In this document: piece by piece, positions 32,668 through 42,117 of the stretch
Numbering within the stretch: position 1 is the stretch's first letter
Layout: each line of letters starts with the position of its first letter
From: Pedobacter jeongneungensis
GTDB taxonomy: Bacteria > Bacteroidota > Bacteroidia > Sphingobacteriales > Sphingobacteriaceae
Direction of reading: 5' to 3'
NCBI RefSeq assembly: GCF_000633455.1
Contig: NZ_AYMG01000014.1
Location: 1 to 64,000, forward strand
Length of the DNA: 64,000 nt
Position numbers and translations under genes: made by a program
Notes under the pieces: model-generated
Database searches by the model: none
What the model saw: only the letters and a program-made list of their open reading frames with translations
What the model was told of the DNA's origin: nothing

Positions 32668-34491
32668 TCAAACCCCATCTCCCCTTAAATTCCTGAATCT
32701 TTTTCTCGCTTCAGCGCTGAACATGCTACCAGGATAATCTGTAATCAGTTTCTGGAAATATATTTTTGCCTGTGCAATATCATTCAACTTCTTTTCGTAC
32801 AGATCTCCTAGTGTAAAAAGTGCATCATCTGTCCAGATCCCATCTTTAAATTCTTCCGTTACTTTTTTAAGGATATCGGCAGCTTTTTGAAAATCGTTCG
32901 CTTTAATAAAAATCCGTGCTTTACTCATCATAATGGCATCTGCCAAACTGTTTTGAGGATAGGCAATTGCGATGCTGTCCATTTTTTTTACCGCTTTTTC
33001 GGGCAGGTTTCTGAATAAAAGCATTTCTGCATCAGCATACATTTTTAAGGCATTGCTATCGGCAGGTGTCTGGATGTTATCACTGATCAATAAACTCAGG
33101 TTTAAGGCATCATTGGCAATCAGTTGAGAGGTAGCGGCCTTTAAAACCAAACATTGCCCATTACTATATTCGAAATTGCCCTGATAAAAAGAAAGTTTTG
33201 CGCTGCGGAAACGGGCTTCGTTACCTACGGGCTGCCCTTCGAACTGTTTGCTTACCTGTTCGTACACCAAAAATGCTTCCCATGGCTGGTTGGTTAGGAT
33301 GTAAATATCACCTAAATCCAGTTTCAGCTGGCCAAGTTCCATCTCATTAATGCCTGGCATTTTAATCGCTTCTTCCAGCTCTTTTTCTGCTTTAGCGGGT
33401 TGGTTTAAATAATAAGCCTGCAGGTTGGCTAGTTTTTTAATCGCGAAAAGGGTATTTCTGTTTTTGCCGTTTTCTTCCAGTAAGGCCTCGTAATCTTTCG
33501 CCAGCAGATCAAGATTAGCAGCCGTGTATTTTCCGCTGGTACGCAGGTTATACCTGGTATTGAGCATCTCGATTTTTGATGGCAGGTAATATTGGCTATC
33601 CTTTCCTTTGGTCAGCAGGTAATCGTATGCTTTAATCGCCGTTTCATAAGCACCATTATCAACAAAAGTGTAAATGGCGTTAAATAGGGTACCACCATCT
33701 GCCTTGGTCCGTTTATCAAAAGCGATTAACTGGCGCAGGGCCATGTCAAATTCCTGTTGCTGGATGTAATTCCAGGTAAGTAACTGGATGTAAATTTCGG
33801 CATCGGGCTCTTTCTGTATTTTCTTTAATATAGCCGCCTGAAAAGTCTGGTAGTCGTTTTTATCTTCAAAAATAGATGATAATACGGCTTCGGCCTGTGG
33901 TAAGAGTTGTGGCATGGCAGCCATTGCATCCAGGTATTCCTGCATGAGCATGGGCTTATCTTTTTTGAAACGGTAAATGTTCAACAGTTCAAAAGTAAAA
34001 GCCTGGTCGTTGCCCAGTAGTTTTCTCCCTTGTTTAAAAGTTTGAACCGCAAAATCGTAATTTTCGAAACGGTAAAAACTGTTGGCTAAATTCCTGATCT
34101 TAAATTCTTCTTTTGGCAATTTGTCAATTACCTCATTAAAAATCTTATTGGCCGCCTGTGCATCACCTTTTTCCTGGTAAAGTTTGCCCAACGCGATAGG
34201 ATAAAGTTCGCTTTGCGGATTTTTTTTAACCTCACGTTTTACCACTTTTTCGGCAACATCATAACGCTTTAATTTTAACAGCGTATTAAAATAAATGTCG
34301 AAATAAGCATCATTGTTAGGGATAGCATAAAGTTTTTCTAACAGTACAACCGCCTTTTCATAATCTCCATCCTGGTAATATTGAATGGCCAAAGTGCTTT
34401 CATCAGGCGCAACCTGTTGATTGGGACGGAAAACCTGCGCATCTGCCCCGAGTGTTAGCAATAAGAATATGATGAAAAGCAAGCGGTTCAT
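32668..34491 (-). CDS. Exported tetratricopeptide-repeat protein
   Basis: A 607-residue protein with a signal peptide ending near GADAQ (about residue 19). The rest is a run of tetratricopeptide-like helices, for example YYQDGDYEKAVVLLEKLY, NSFYRFENYDFAVQTFKQGR and a C-terminal FTLGDLYEKKLNDIAQAKIYF that fits the YbgF/BamD-like pattern. No catalytic motif is present; a scaffold role in the periplasm or at the outer membrane is likely. Close Bacteroidota homologues are uncharacterised. Divergent from the S9-like lipoprotein gene, with 226 bp between starts. Confidence 0.78.
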   Translation of the reverse strand: MNRLLFIIFLLLTLGADAQVFRPNQQVAPDESTLAIQYYQDGDYEKAVVLLEKLYAIPNNDAYFDIYFNTLLKLKRYDVAEKVVKREVKKNPQSELYPIALGKLYQEKGDAQAANKIFNEVIDKLPKEEFKIRNLANSFYRFENYDFAVQTFKQGRKLLGNDQAFTFELLNIYRFKKDKPMLMQEYLDAMAAMPQLLPQAEAVLSSIFEDKNDYQTFQAAILKKIQKEPDAEIYIQLLTWNYIQQQEFDMALRQLIAFDKRTKADGGTLFNAIYTFVDNGAYETAIKAYDYLLTKGKDSQYYLPSKIEMLNTRYNLRTSGKYTAANLDLLAKDYEALLEENGKNRNTLFAIKKLANLQAYYLNQPAKAEKELEEAIKMPGINEMELGQLKLDLGDIYILTNQPWEAFLVYEQVSKQFEGQPVGNEARFRSAKLSFYQGNFEYSNGQCLVLKAATSQLIANDALNLSLLISDNIQTPADSNALKMYADAEMLLFRNLPEKAVKKMDSIAIAYPQNSLADAIMMSKARIFIKANDFQKAADILKKVTEEFKDGIWTDDALFTLGDLYEKKLNDIAQAKIYFQKLITDYPGSMFSAEARKRFRNLRGDGV

Positions 34492-34687
34492 AATCCTAAA
34501 TTATAAGTTTTAAATGTAACATTTTAATACATCTTTAGCTAAAGCAGTTATAGATATAAAACGTATTTTAAATGTTACCTGTGTTTTATTTCTTGTAAAT
34601 TTTATAAATACTAAATTGAGCAACAACTTATTATTATTTGCATAAGTAACATTGTTGGTGTAAATCGCTTAAAGTTGTTATGTTGCT

Positions 34688-34695
34688 TATTTTTG
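34688..34695 (+). promoter_or_regulatory. Predicted -7 box of the S9-like / kinase operon
   Basis: TATTTTTG matches TAnnTTTG, 23 bases before the ATG at 34718; AAGGA lies between them as a possible ribosome site. No clear -33 element. Confidence 0.45.
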
Positions 34696-34717
34696 TCATC
34701 CGGTGAAGGATTTATTT

Positions 34718-36601
34718 ATGCTGAAAAGGTTTTTTCTATTCTTAATGATCGTGTTGATCTGGGCCTGTAAGGGTTCAAACAGTGATACTATCCCTGTGGA
34801 CGATTTTTTTAAAACACAGGATAAAGCCTATTACCGCATTTCTCCGGATGGCAAAAGCCTGTCGTATTTAAAACTCCAGGATAAAAAACTCGATCTTTTT
34901 GTGGAAGACCTCGCTACAGGAAATAGTGTTCAGCTTACCCATTTAAATGGAAAAAACATTAGTTTTCATTTCTGGACAAGCAATAATGAGCTGATTTATT
35001 ACACAGAAGATGGATCTAAAGAGCGTAGATCTGATATTTTCGTCATCAATAAAGACGGAAGTAAGCAGGTTCAGTTAAGTGCCAATGAGAAAAACCGGTT
35101 GAGGGTAATAGAAGATCAGCTGATTGATGATAAATACATTATTGTGGCTTCCAACAAGCGCGATTCGACCGTTTTTGATGTATACCGCTTAAACGTACGT
35201 GATGGGAAAATGGATATTGCCGCTAAAAATCCGGGTAATATTACCAAGTGGATGACAGATAGCAAAGGTGTACTTAAAATTGCAGTTGCAAGTGATGGGG
35301 TGAATGAAACCTTAATGTACCGCGAAAACGAAAATCAGGCTTTTGCACCGGTAATTACCAATAATTTTGAGACTACCTTACAGCCTATAGCCTTTTCGGA
35401 AGACCAACCCAATGTACTGTATGCCATCTCCAGCGTTAACCGTGATAAGAACGCATTGGTAGCGCTTGATTTAAAAAGCGGAAAAGAAAAGCAGGTGCTT
35501 TTTGCCAACGATACCTTAAACGTAGTGGATGCAACCTATTCGCGTTTCCGGAAAAAAATGCTCTTCGCGACCTGCGAAACCTGGAAAAGGGAGAAATTTT
35601 ACCTTGATGATAGTACCAAAGTGGCTTACTCGAGGATAGACAAACTTTTACCTGGTACCGAATGGGTAATTATGGATAAGGATAAAACGGATAAAGTGTT
35701 TGTAATACGCACCTTTACCGATAAAAATCCAGGTTCTTACTATTTATATACGGCTGTTGATAAAAGACTTAAAAAACTTACTGATGTGAGTCCTTCCATT
35801 AAACCGGAAGATATGAATGCCATGAAATCGGTCAGTTTCAAAAGCCGGGATAATTTAACCATTAATGGTTATTTAACCCTGCCTAAAAACAAAAAGGCCG
35901 TTAATTTACCAGTGGTGGTGCTTCCGCATAACGGGCCAAAATCAAGAAACAGTTGGGGTTATAATGCAGAGGTACAGTTTTTGGCCAATCGTGGTTATGC
36001 CGTTTTACAGGTAAATTATCGCGGTTCTACCGGTTATGGAAAATCATTTTATGCTGCGGGTTTTAAACAGTGGAGTGATAAAATACAGGAAGATGTAAAT
36101 GACGGTGTAAAATGGCTTATTGCAGAAAAAATTGCCAATCCTAAAAAGATTGCCATTTATGGTAATGGTTTTGGAGGTTATATTGCATTAAATTGTTTGT
36201 ATAAAAATCCTGATCTTTATAAATGTGGCGGATCAAATTCGGGCGTGATTAACCTGTTTAGTTACCTCAAAACTTTTCCTCCATTTTTAAAGGCCAAATT
36301 ACAGATGTATTACGAAATTGTAGGCAATCCCATAACTGAAACCGATTATATGCGTTTTGCATCGCCTGTATTTCACGCAGACCGGTTTAAAGCACCTGTT
36401 TTTATTGCACAAAACCCTAAAGACCCAAGTGTTAATGTAGCAGAAGGCGTGCAGTTTATTAAAGAACTTAAAAAACGGAATGTTCAGGTTACCTATATCG
36501 AAAAAGAGGAAGGTCCCGATCCGGTAGTACGCCAGCAAAGCAGAACAGCCCTGTACAAAGCCTTAGAAGAGTTTTTAAACGAAAATCTAGGTAAGAAATA
36601 G
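34718..36601 (+). CDS. S9-family lipoprotein lacking catalytic Ser and His
   Basis: A 627-residue lipoprotein (lipobox IWAC, about 14-17) with a beta-propeller (about 30-350) and a C-terminal alpha/beta hydrolase domain of the S9 prolyl-oligopeptidase type: PVVVLPHNGPKSR, VLQVNYRGSTGYGK and the nucleophile elbow. In active enzymes the elbow is GxSxGG; here it reads GNGFGG (482-487), with Gly484 in place of Ser. The acid is kept (Asp569 in NPKDPSV), but the usual EGHG motif near the end is EEGPD, with Pro600 in place of His. It is thus predicted to be a pseudo-peptidase that binds rather than cuts. GTG at 34703 is an alternative start; ATG at 34718 has AAGGA 7 bases upstream. It is followed after 2 bp by a sensor kinase. 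Confidence 0.88.
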   Translation: MLKRFFLFLMIVLIWACKGSNSDTIPVDDFFKTQDKAYYRISPDGKSLSYLKLQDKKLDLFVEDLATGNSVQLTHLNGKNISFHFWTSNNELIYYTEDGSKERRSDIFVINKDGSKQVQLSANEKNRLRVIEDQLIDDKYIIVASNKRDSTVFDVYRLNVRDGKMDIAAKNPGNITKWMTDSKGVLKIAVASDGVNETLMYRENENQAFAPVITNNFETTLQPIAFSEDQPNVLYAISSVNRDKNALVALDLKSGKEKQVLFANDTLNVVDATYSRFRKKMLFATCETWKREKFYLDDSTKVAYSRIDKLLPGTEWVIMDKDKTDKVFVIRTFTDKNPGSYYLYTAVDKRLKKLTDVSPSIKPEDMNAMKSVSFKSRDNLTINGYLTLPKNKKAVNLPVVVLPHNGPKSRNSWGYNAEVQFLANRGYAVLQVNYRGSTGYGKSFYAAGFKQWSDKIQEDVNDGVKWLIAEKIANPKKIAIYGNGFGGYIALNCLYKNPDLYKCGGSNSGVINLFSYLKTFPPFLKAKLQMYYEIVGNPITETDYMRFASPVFHADRFKAPVFIAQNPKDPSVNVAEGVQFIKELKKRNVQVTYIEKEEGPDPVVRQQSRTALYKALEEFLNENLGKK

Positions 36602-36603
36602 GT

Positions 36604-38277
36604 ATGGCCTTAGATAAGAAAAGCAGTTACCGTAAAAACTTCTCATTAGGTGTAACTTTCATTATACTCATTTCCATTCTTTTTATCCTGTCGCTTTTCC
36701 TTGCATTTAACTATAGCAAAAAATCGATAGAGAACGATTTTGTTTCCGAAAAGGTAAATGTGCTTGAGCAGAGTATTAAGCCATATAACGACTTCTTTCA
36801 GAACAAAATGCCCGAAATTTCTTATTATAATGGCTTTTTGGATTCTTCTACTGCATCGAAGTTTGTAGATACGGTGATGTTAAAATATCCCTTTATCTCA
36901 AAGGTTACTTTTTACGATACAGAGGTGAAAAACGTTGCTGTTAAAGATGGTATCAATGCGAATCATTTGGGTATTGGGCCTAAATCTATTTATCAGTTTG
37001 GTAAAGGGGTAAAGCCAGATTCGGTAAAACTATACTCAGAAGATGATACCCGCTCTTTTAACGTAGGGAGTGATTTTAATGCAATAGCTATCAAACTGGC
37101 CACTTTTGTCGAAGATCTCGATACGGCGTCGGTACCCACGCAAGAAGAATTGTTTACCAATTTTTCTATTGTAAACTCGAACGAAAATAAAATCACCTAC
37201 CTTAATATTCCCCGTCGGGAAGATTTAAGGATTTATAAGGATATGATCAGGCGCAAGCTTAACCCTGCTCCGGTTTACCCTCAGGATATAATGGTTTTTA
37301 AGCTCGATGCACATAAAATAAAGATTGTTAATACCCGTCCCTTATTGTATCAAACCATCAGGATTGAGCCGCTTACTTACGATCCGATAGATACTTCTGA
37401 TGAAAATATTACGACAGAAATTGCATTACCAGGAGCATTCTCTGATTTTAAGTTTTACCTGATTTCATCTAAATCTTACATCAAAAAAGAGATTTTTATT
37501 TACTTTATGCCAATTGCCCTGGTACTCTTACTGGTGTACGGCGTATTATTATTGGTGGCTTTTTTAATTTACCGTAACCTGAACATCAATAGCAAAATGT
37601 TTAAGCTCCAGTACGATTTTGTGAATAACCTTACTCATGAATTTAAAACGCCCGTAAGTGTGATTAAAATTGCTGGAAACAATATTAAAAGTGCTACAGC
37701 TTTAACCCAAAGAGAACAGCAGCTTTATGGTAAAATACTGGATGAAGAAGCAGATAAGTTAAATGGTTTAATGAACAAGCTGCTGGCCTTTACACAGATC
37801 GAAAATAAGGCAATCAAGCTGAATCATGAAGAGGTAAATATTGTTGATTTTATTGAAAGTACCATCGAATCGCATACTTTAAAACATCCCGATTTTAAAA
37901 TGACCTATGAGGTATCGGGTTTTAAAACCTTTATTACCGATCCGGTGTTATTGGGGAGTTTGTTTGATAACCTGGCAGAGAACGCTTACAAATATTCCAA
38001 ACCCGAACAAAAGAAACTGAATATCAGTGCAAAACTGATTAAAGGGGTACTTGTGTTTCGTTTTACCGATAAAGGCATCGGTATCGCATCATCAGAATTA
38101 AACAATATATTTAAGAAGTTTTTCAGGATACAGAATGAATATAATCAAATGGGGAGTGTTGGGCTGGGTTTGGCATTCTGCAAAGAACTGGTTAACTTTA
38201 TGGAGGGAGAAATTACCGTAAAGAGCAAAGTAGGAAGCGGTACAGAGTTTAAAATTGTGCTGCCATATAATAGTTAA
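36604..38277 (+). CDS. Two-component sensor histidine kinase
   Basis: A 557-residue kinase. TM1 is at about 14-36 and TM2 at about 299-323, enclosing a periplasmic sensor domain of about 260 residues with no recognised fold. HisKA carries the phospho-accepting His345 in NLTHEFKTPVS; the ATP-binding domain has FDNLAENAYKYSK (N box), TDKGIGI (G1) and GSVGLGLAFCKE (G2). It starts 2 bp after the S9-like pseudo-peptidase gene, so the two are translated from the same message and the lipoprotein may modulate or feed the sensor. The cognate OmpR regulator follows after a 178-bp word tract. Confidence 0.9.
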   Translation: MALDKKSSYRKNFSLGVTFIILISILFILSLFLAFNYSKKSIENDFVSEKVNVLEQSIKPYNDFFQNKMPEISYYNGFLDSSTASKFVDTVMLKYPFISKVTFYDTEVKNVAVKDGINANHLGIGPKSIYQFGKGVKPDSVKLYSEDDTRSFNVGSDFNAIAIKLATFVEDLDTASVPTQEELFTNFSIVNSNENKITYLNIPRREDLRIYKDMIRRKLNPAPVYPQDIMVFKLDAHKIKIVNTRPLLYQTIRIEPLTYDPIDTSDENITTEIALPGAFSDFKFYLISSKSYIKKEIFIYFMPIALVLLLVYGVLLLVAFLIYRNLNINSKMFKLQYDFVNNLTHEFKTPVSVIKIAGNNIKSATALTQREQQLYGKILDEEADKLNGLMNKLLAFTQIENKAIKLNHEEVNIVDFIESTIESHTLKHPDFKMTYEVSGFKTFITDPVLLGSLFDNLAENAYKYSKPEQKKLNISAKLIKGVLVFRFTDKGIGIASSELNNIFKKFFRIQNEYNQMGSVGLGLAFCKELVNFMEGEITVKSKVGSGTEFKIVLPYNS

Positions 38278-38280
38278 ATT

Positions 38281-38450
38281 TAATAGTTGAAATGTTAAAC
38301 GTTAAAAGGTTGGAATGTTGAACTTAACCTTAAAACATTAAAACTTTTCAACCTTACAAGAATAAAGAAGTTTAAAAGTTACACGTTAAAGGTTGGAATA
38401 TTGAACCTTCAAACATTGCAGCGTTTCAACATTAAAACAGTAAAAAAACA
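38281..38450. repeat. Word tract between kinase and regulator genes
   Basis: CGTTAAAAGGTTGGAATGTT... (38300-38325) recurs as a direct copy at 38384-38409. TTCAACC and ATTAAAAC words on the right are complements, so several hairpins are possible. It separates a kinase from its regulator on the same strand. Confidence 0.55.
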
Positions 38451-38455
38451 CATAA

Positions 38456-39145
38456 ATGTCTAAAGAAGTAAAAATATTAATCGTAGAAGATGATGAGAAT
38501 CTTCGCTTTCTTGTTGCTCACCGTTTAAAAGCTGAGGGCTATACTGTGCTTGAAGCAAATGATGGCGAAGCGGGTGAGAGAATGATTTTGGCCGATCAGC
38601 CCGATATTGTTTTATTGGACTGGATGATGCCGGGTAAACAGGGTGCCGAAGTTTGCGAAAATGTACGTAAACAGGGTTTCGAAAACCTGGTAATTATGAT
38701 GACAGCCAAGGCACAGGATGTAGATAAAATTGATGCTTATAACTTTGGTGCATCTGATTATATCACCAAGCCATTTAATATGGATGTTTTGGTGGCCATG
38801 TTAGAGAGCAAGGTGAAGTTTATTGTTAATAAAGATTCTGCAGAGATTCACCGTTTTGGCAATATGGAACATCATCCAAACATCCATACTTTGTTTAGAG
38901 ACGGAAAGAAAATCGAGTTAACCATATTGGAAAACCGTATCCTGCTTTATTTCCTGCGCAACCCAGGCAAAGTAATCAACCGTGATGAACTGATGTTGGT
39001 GGTTTGGGGCTACAACTCTGACGTAAATACCCGCACACTTGATATGCATATTGTACGCTTGCGTAAAAAGATCGAACTGAATCCAGACAATCCGCAGTTG
39101 TTACAAACCGTTAGGGGAGTAGGTTATCGCTTTAACGCGGGATAG
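38456..39145 (+). CDS. OmpR-family response regulator
   Basis: A 229-residue response regulator. The receiver has the acidic pair in EDDENL (11-12), the phospho-acceptor Asp55 in LLDWMMPG and Lys105 in YITKPFN; the C-terminal half is a winged helix with LTILENRILLYFLRNP and TRTLDMHIVRLRKKIE. It is the expected partner of the kinase at 36604-38277 and would act as a phosphorylation-dependent transcription factor. The target genes are unknown. A pair of alternative-folding hairpins follows the stop (39176-39230). Confidence 0.92.
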   Translation: MSKEVKILIVEDDENLRFLVAHRLKAEGYTVLEANDGEAGERMILADQPDIVLLDWMMPGKQGAEVCENVRKQGFENLVIMMTAKAQDVDKIDAYNFGASDYITKPFNMDVLVAMLESKVKFIVNKDSAEIHRFGNMEHHPNIHTLFRDGKKIELTILENRILLYFLRNPGKVINRDELMLVVWGYNSDVNTRTLDMHIVRLRKKIELNPDNPQLLQTVRGVGYRFNAG

Positions 39146-39175
39146 AGATATTTATTGAATGAGGGAATTTGTGTG

Positions 39176-39230
39176 CCGTCAGATGTTACTATCTGACGGT
39201 AAGATATGTGTCAGATGGTAACATCTGACA
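39176..39230. terminator. Paired hairpins with an alternative long stem
   Basis: CCGTCAGAT / ATCTGACGG (39176-39199) and TGTCAGATG / CATCTGACA (39209-39230) form two hairpins in tandem. Alternatively GTCAGATGTTAC (39178-39189) pairs perfectly with GTAACATCTGAC (39218-39229) as one long stem. Convergent genes flank it. No long T run, so termination strength is uncertain. Confidence 0.55.
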
Positions 39231-39254
39231 CCATTATTGGATTTTATCTGGTAT

Positions 39255-40517
39255 CTAAGCCCTTTTTAAAGTAAATATCGTAATCTCAGGTAAAATGCCA
39301 ACCCTACCCGGGTAGCCTAGAAAGCCATAGCCAACATTTACGTATAGCTGTTGTTTTTTCTCCTGGTACAATCCTGCCCATTCCTTATAGATGTATTGCA
39401 CAGGGCTCCATTGATATTCTTTTAAACGTACACCAAACTGCATGCCGTGTGTGTGCCCGCTAAACATGGCATCTATTTGAGGGTATTTTTGTAAAACTTC
39501 TCCACGCCAGTGTGAAGGATCATGACTTAACAAAAGCTTAACCGGTAAATCATCTGTATTTTGAACAGCCAGTTCCATTTTTCCATATTTTGGAAAACGA
39601 CCCATTCCCCAGTTTTCAATTCCTAAAATGCCGATTTCCTCTCCATCTACTTTTAACCTGCGGTTTTCGTTCATTAACAGGTCGTAACCCATTATTTTGT
39701 GTACATCAACCATATCTTTCAGGTTTTTTACTTTTGCAGGAGACGATTCCTTCCCAAAATAATAATCACCATAATCATGGTTTCCTAGCGATGAATATAC
39801 GCCCAAAGGCGCCTTTACTTTCGAAAATATATCCTGGTAATCCCTTACTTCGTTGGTGAGGTTGTTTACTAAATCGCCGGTAAAAAAGATGAAATCAGGT
39901 TTTTCTCCCAATAACATTTCTACACCGCCTTTTACCGCTGTTTTATTATAAAAACTGCCTGAGTGAATATCAGAAATCTGCCCCATCGTAATCCCGTCAA
40001 AAGCTTTGGGCAGGTTAGGGAGGATTAAATTTACCCTTCGCACCTGATAATCGTAAGCGCCTGAAATTATTCCCCAGCTTAACGATGTTAGTGGAACAGC
40101 AGCGGCCACCAATCCGGCTTTAACCAAAAATTCTGACCTTGAAATCGGCTCTGCAGCTGTAGATTGTGCGGTTTGCGTTGTTGTTGAAACTCCAGTGGTT
40201 TTATTTTTTCTGAAAATTCTGATAAACAACCTGCGTAAATCATCCAATACCAAAAAGGGTAACATGGCCAGTTTGCAGGCTACCGTTAAAAAGAAAGCAA
40301 CTAAAATAATGGCCCTTAATGTAAGAAAAAGATTAAGGTAAATGCCACAGAATACACCAATAATCAATAATGCGCTATAGGTCCAGTAAGCAATGCCAAA
40401 TGCTTTTTTTGTGCCCGGTTTCCATTTTTTAAAAACAGCAATTATGGCTTTAAAGCAGTAAATATCAAATGCAATAATAAAAATGCAGGCGACAATAATA
40501 AAAGGTAATCTTCCCAT
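39255..40517 (-). CDS. Membrane-anchored metallophosphoesterase
   Basis: A 420-residue protein. Residues 1-100 hold about four membrane segments. Residue range 125-150 (SRSEFLVKAGLVAAAVPL) resembles a twin-arginine signal but with a single Arg, so it is probably another membrane segment. The catalytic domain has the calcineurin-like motifs DIHSG (Asp-x-His), GDLVNN, GNHDYG, SHDP and GHTHG, which bind two metals and would lie outside the membrane. Related proteins act on phosphodiesters such as UDP-diacylglucosamine or are uncharacterised; the substrate is not known. Downstream of the MoxR gene and its terminator. Confidence 0.87.
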   Translation of the reverse strand: MGRLPFIIVACIFIIAFDIYCFKAIIAVFKKWKPGTKKAFGIAYWTYSALLIIGVFCGIYLNLFLTLRAIILVAFFLTVACKLAMLPFLVLDDLRRLFIRIFRKNKTTGVSTTTQTAQSTAAEPISRSEFLVKAGLVAAAVPLTSLSWGIISGAYDYQVRRVNLILPNLPKAFDGITMGQISDIHSGSFYNKTAVKGGVEMLLGEKPDFIFFTGDLVNNLTNEVRDYQDIFSKVKAPLGVYSSLGNHDYGDYYFGKESSPAKVKNLKDMVDVHKIMGYDLLMNENRRLKVDGEEIGILGIENWGMGRFPKYGKMELAVQNTDDLPVKLLLSHDPSHWRGEVLQKYPQIDAMFSGHTHGMQFGVRLKEYQWSPVQYIYKEWAGLYQEKKQQLYVNVGYGFLGYPGRVGILPEITIFTLKRA

Positions 40518-40543
40518 TATATATTCGGGTTTGTAAATAAAAA

Positions 40544-40586
40544 AGCTTCGACAGATTCTTCTTTAGGGGAAGAATTTGTCAAAGCT
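40544..40586 (-). terminator. Rho-independent terminator of the MoxR gene
   Basis: AGCTTTGACAAATTCTTC (minus strand) pairs with 40544-40561 with two imperfect positions, followed by TTTTTTAT. It separates the MoxR run from the metallophosphoesterase gene. Confidence 0.8.
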
Positions 40587-40609
40587 AATCAAATTAGAGA
40601 AATTCAATA

Positions 40610-42097
40610 TTATCTGAAATCGTCTTCATCCTCTTCTTCGTCGAATTCGGCGTTAAATAAACTGCCAAACATATCAGAAAAGCCGAAGCCACCATTTAAA
40701 AAGTTTTTGCTCAATTGCGAATATTCAGCCAGGCCATGTAATACAAACTCCATTAATAATAAAGTTTGGTTTTCACTTAATTTGGGATGGAATTTCTTTA
40801 CCAGATCATACAAGCCTGGTACCAGCATCAATGCCTTTTTATATTGCGCATTGCTCAAAGTATCTGTAACATCAACATTATTGCCTTCGGTAAACCATTC
40901 GGTTACTTCGGTATAAGGGTTGGCTGTTTTGGTTTTTTTTGCTTTTTCCGGATCTGGGAAATACCGTGCAAACAGGGTTTTAACCGCTTTACCGATCAAA
41001 GTTGTGGCTACATGAGCTGGTCCTTCCAGTTCACCTTCGTAAACCAGTTCTATTTTACCGGTTATGGCTGGAATAATCCCGGCCAGATCTGATAAACGCA
41101 CGAATGTGTTTTTCTCTCCTGCAATCAGCATCCTTCTTTCTGCAGTGCTGATTAAATTTTCGTAGGCAGAAATAGTTAGTCTTGCCGAAACGCCCGATTT
41201 TTGATCGATGTATTCACTTTTACGCGCTTCGAAAGCAATCTGTTCAATCAAATCTTTCAGCAGGCCATCAGCTTCGATATTGGCTTTTTGCTCGGCAGTA
41301 AGTTTTGCCTCCTGAAAAGTAATTTTACGCGAAATTTCGACCGTTTTAGGGTAGTGTGTTAAAATCTGACTTTCAATCCTGTCTTTCAATGGCGTAACGA
41401 TACTTCCACGGTTGGTATAATCTTCAGGGTTTGCGGTAAATACAAACTGGATATCCAAAGGTAAACGCAATTTGAAACCACGGATTTGTATATCTTTTTC
41501 CTGTAACATGTTAAAGAGCGCTACCTGGATACGAGCCTGTAAATCGGGAAGCTCGTTAATTACGAAAATGCTGCGGTGAGCACGTGGAATTAAACCAAAG
41601 TGGATTACACGTTCATCGTTATAGGTTAACTTTAAAGTAGCGGCCTTAATCGGGTCAACATCGCCTATTAAATCGGCAACGGTAACATCTGGTGTGGCCA
41701 GTTTTTCGGTGTACCTTTCGCTGCGGTGCAACCAGGCAATTTCGGTATCGTCGCCTTTGGTGGCGATTTCATTTTTGGCGTACCATGAAATTGGGTTTAG
41801 CGGATCATCAAAGATCTCGCTTCCGGCAACGTAGGGCACATATTCATCCAATAAATTTACCATTAAGCGGGCAATACGCGTTTTTGCCTGTCCGCGTAAA
41901 CCTAAAAGTAAAATATTATGACGTGATAAAATTGCGGTCTGTAATTCTGGAATAACCGTTTCATCGTAACCGATAATACCTTCAAATTCGGTTTTTTTAT
42001 CGCGCAGCACTTTTATCAAATTTTCCCTCAGCTCTTCCTTAACGCTTCTTGATGTATAATTTGTAGCCTTTAACTGGCCTAATGTTGTATTTTGCAT
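40610..42097 (-). CDS. MoxR-type AAA+ ATPase
   Basis: A 495-residue AAA+ protein of the MoxR / magnesium-chelatase group. The Walker A region LLLGLRGQAKTRIAR is at about 51-65, Walker B is in the FVINELPDL segment near 175-183, and the sensor region FTANPEDYTN is near 210-219. The C-terminal 90 residues are acidic (EFDEEEDEDDFR). MoxR ATPases are chaperones that work with VWA proteins to insert metal cofactors or remodel complexes; here the VWA gene is two genes upstream on the same strand. Cytosolic. Ends at the hairpin 40544-40586. Confidence 0.87.
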   Translation of the reverse strand: MQNTTLGQLKATNYTSRSVKEELRENLIKVLRDKKTEFEGIIGYDETVIPELQTAILSRHNILLLGLRGQAKTRIARLMVNLLDEYVPYVAGSEIFDDPLNPISWYAKNEIATKGDDTEIAWLHRSERYTEKLATPDVTVADLIGDVDPIKAATLKLTYNDERVIHFGLIPRAHRSIFVINELPDLQARIQVALFNMLQEKDIQIRGFKLRLPLDIQFVFTANPEDYTNRGSIVTPLKDRIESQILTHYPKTVEISRKITFQEAKLTAEQKANIEADGLLKDLIEQIAFEARKSEYIDQKSGVSARLTISAYENLISTAERRMLIAGEKNTFVRLSDLAGIIPAITGKIELVYEGELEGPAHVATTLIGKAVKTLFARYFPDPEKAKKTKTANPYTEVTEWFTEGNNVDVTDTLSNAQYKKALMLVPGLYDLVKKFHPKLSENQTLLLMEFVLHGLAEYSQLSKNFLNGGFGFSDMFGSLFNAEFDEEEDEDDFR

Positions 42098-42117
42098 ATA
42101 TTGGATTATACTATTCT

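Noticed and set aside
39255..40517. Twin-arginine signal in the metallophosphoesterase (SRSEFLVKAG)
   Set aside because: Only one Arg is present and the segment lies after other membrane helices, so it is not a Tat signal.
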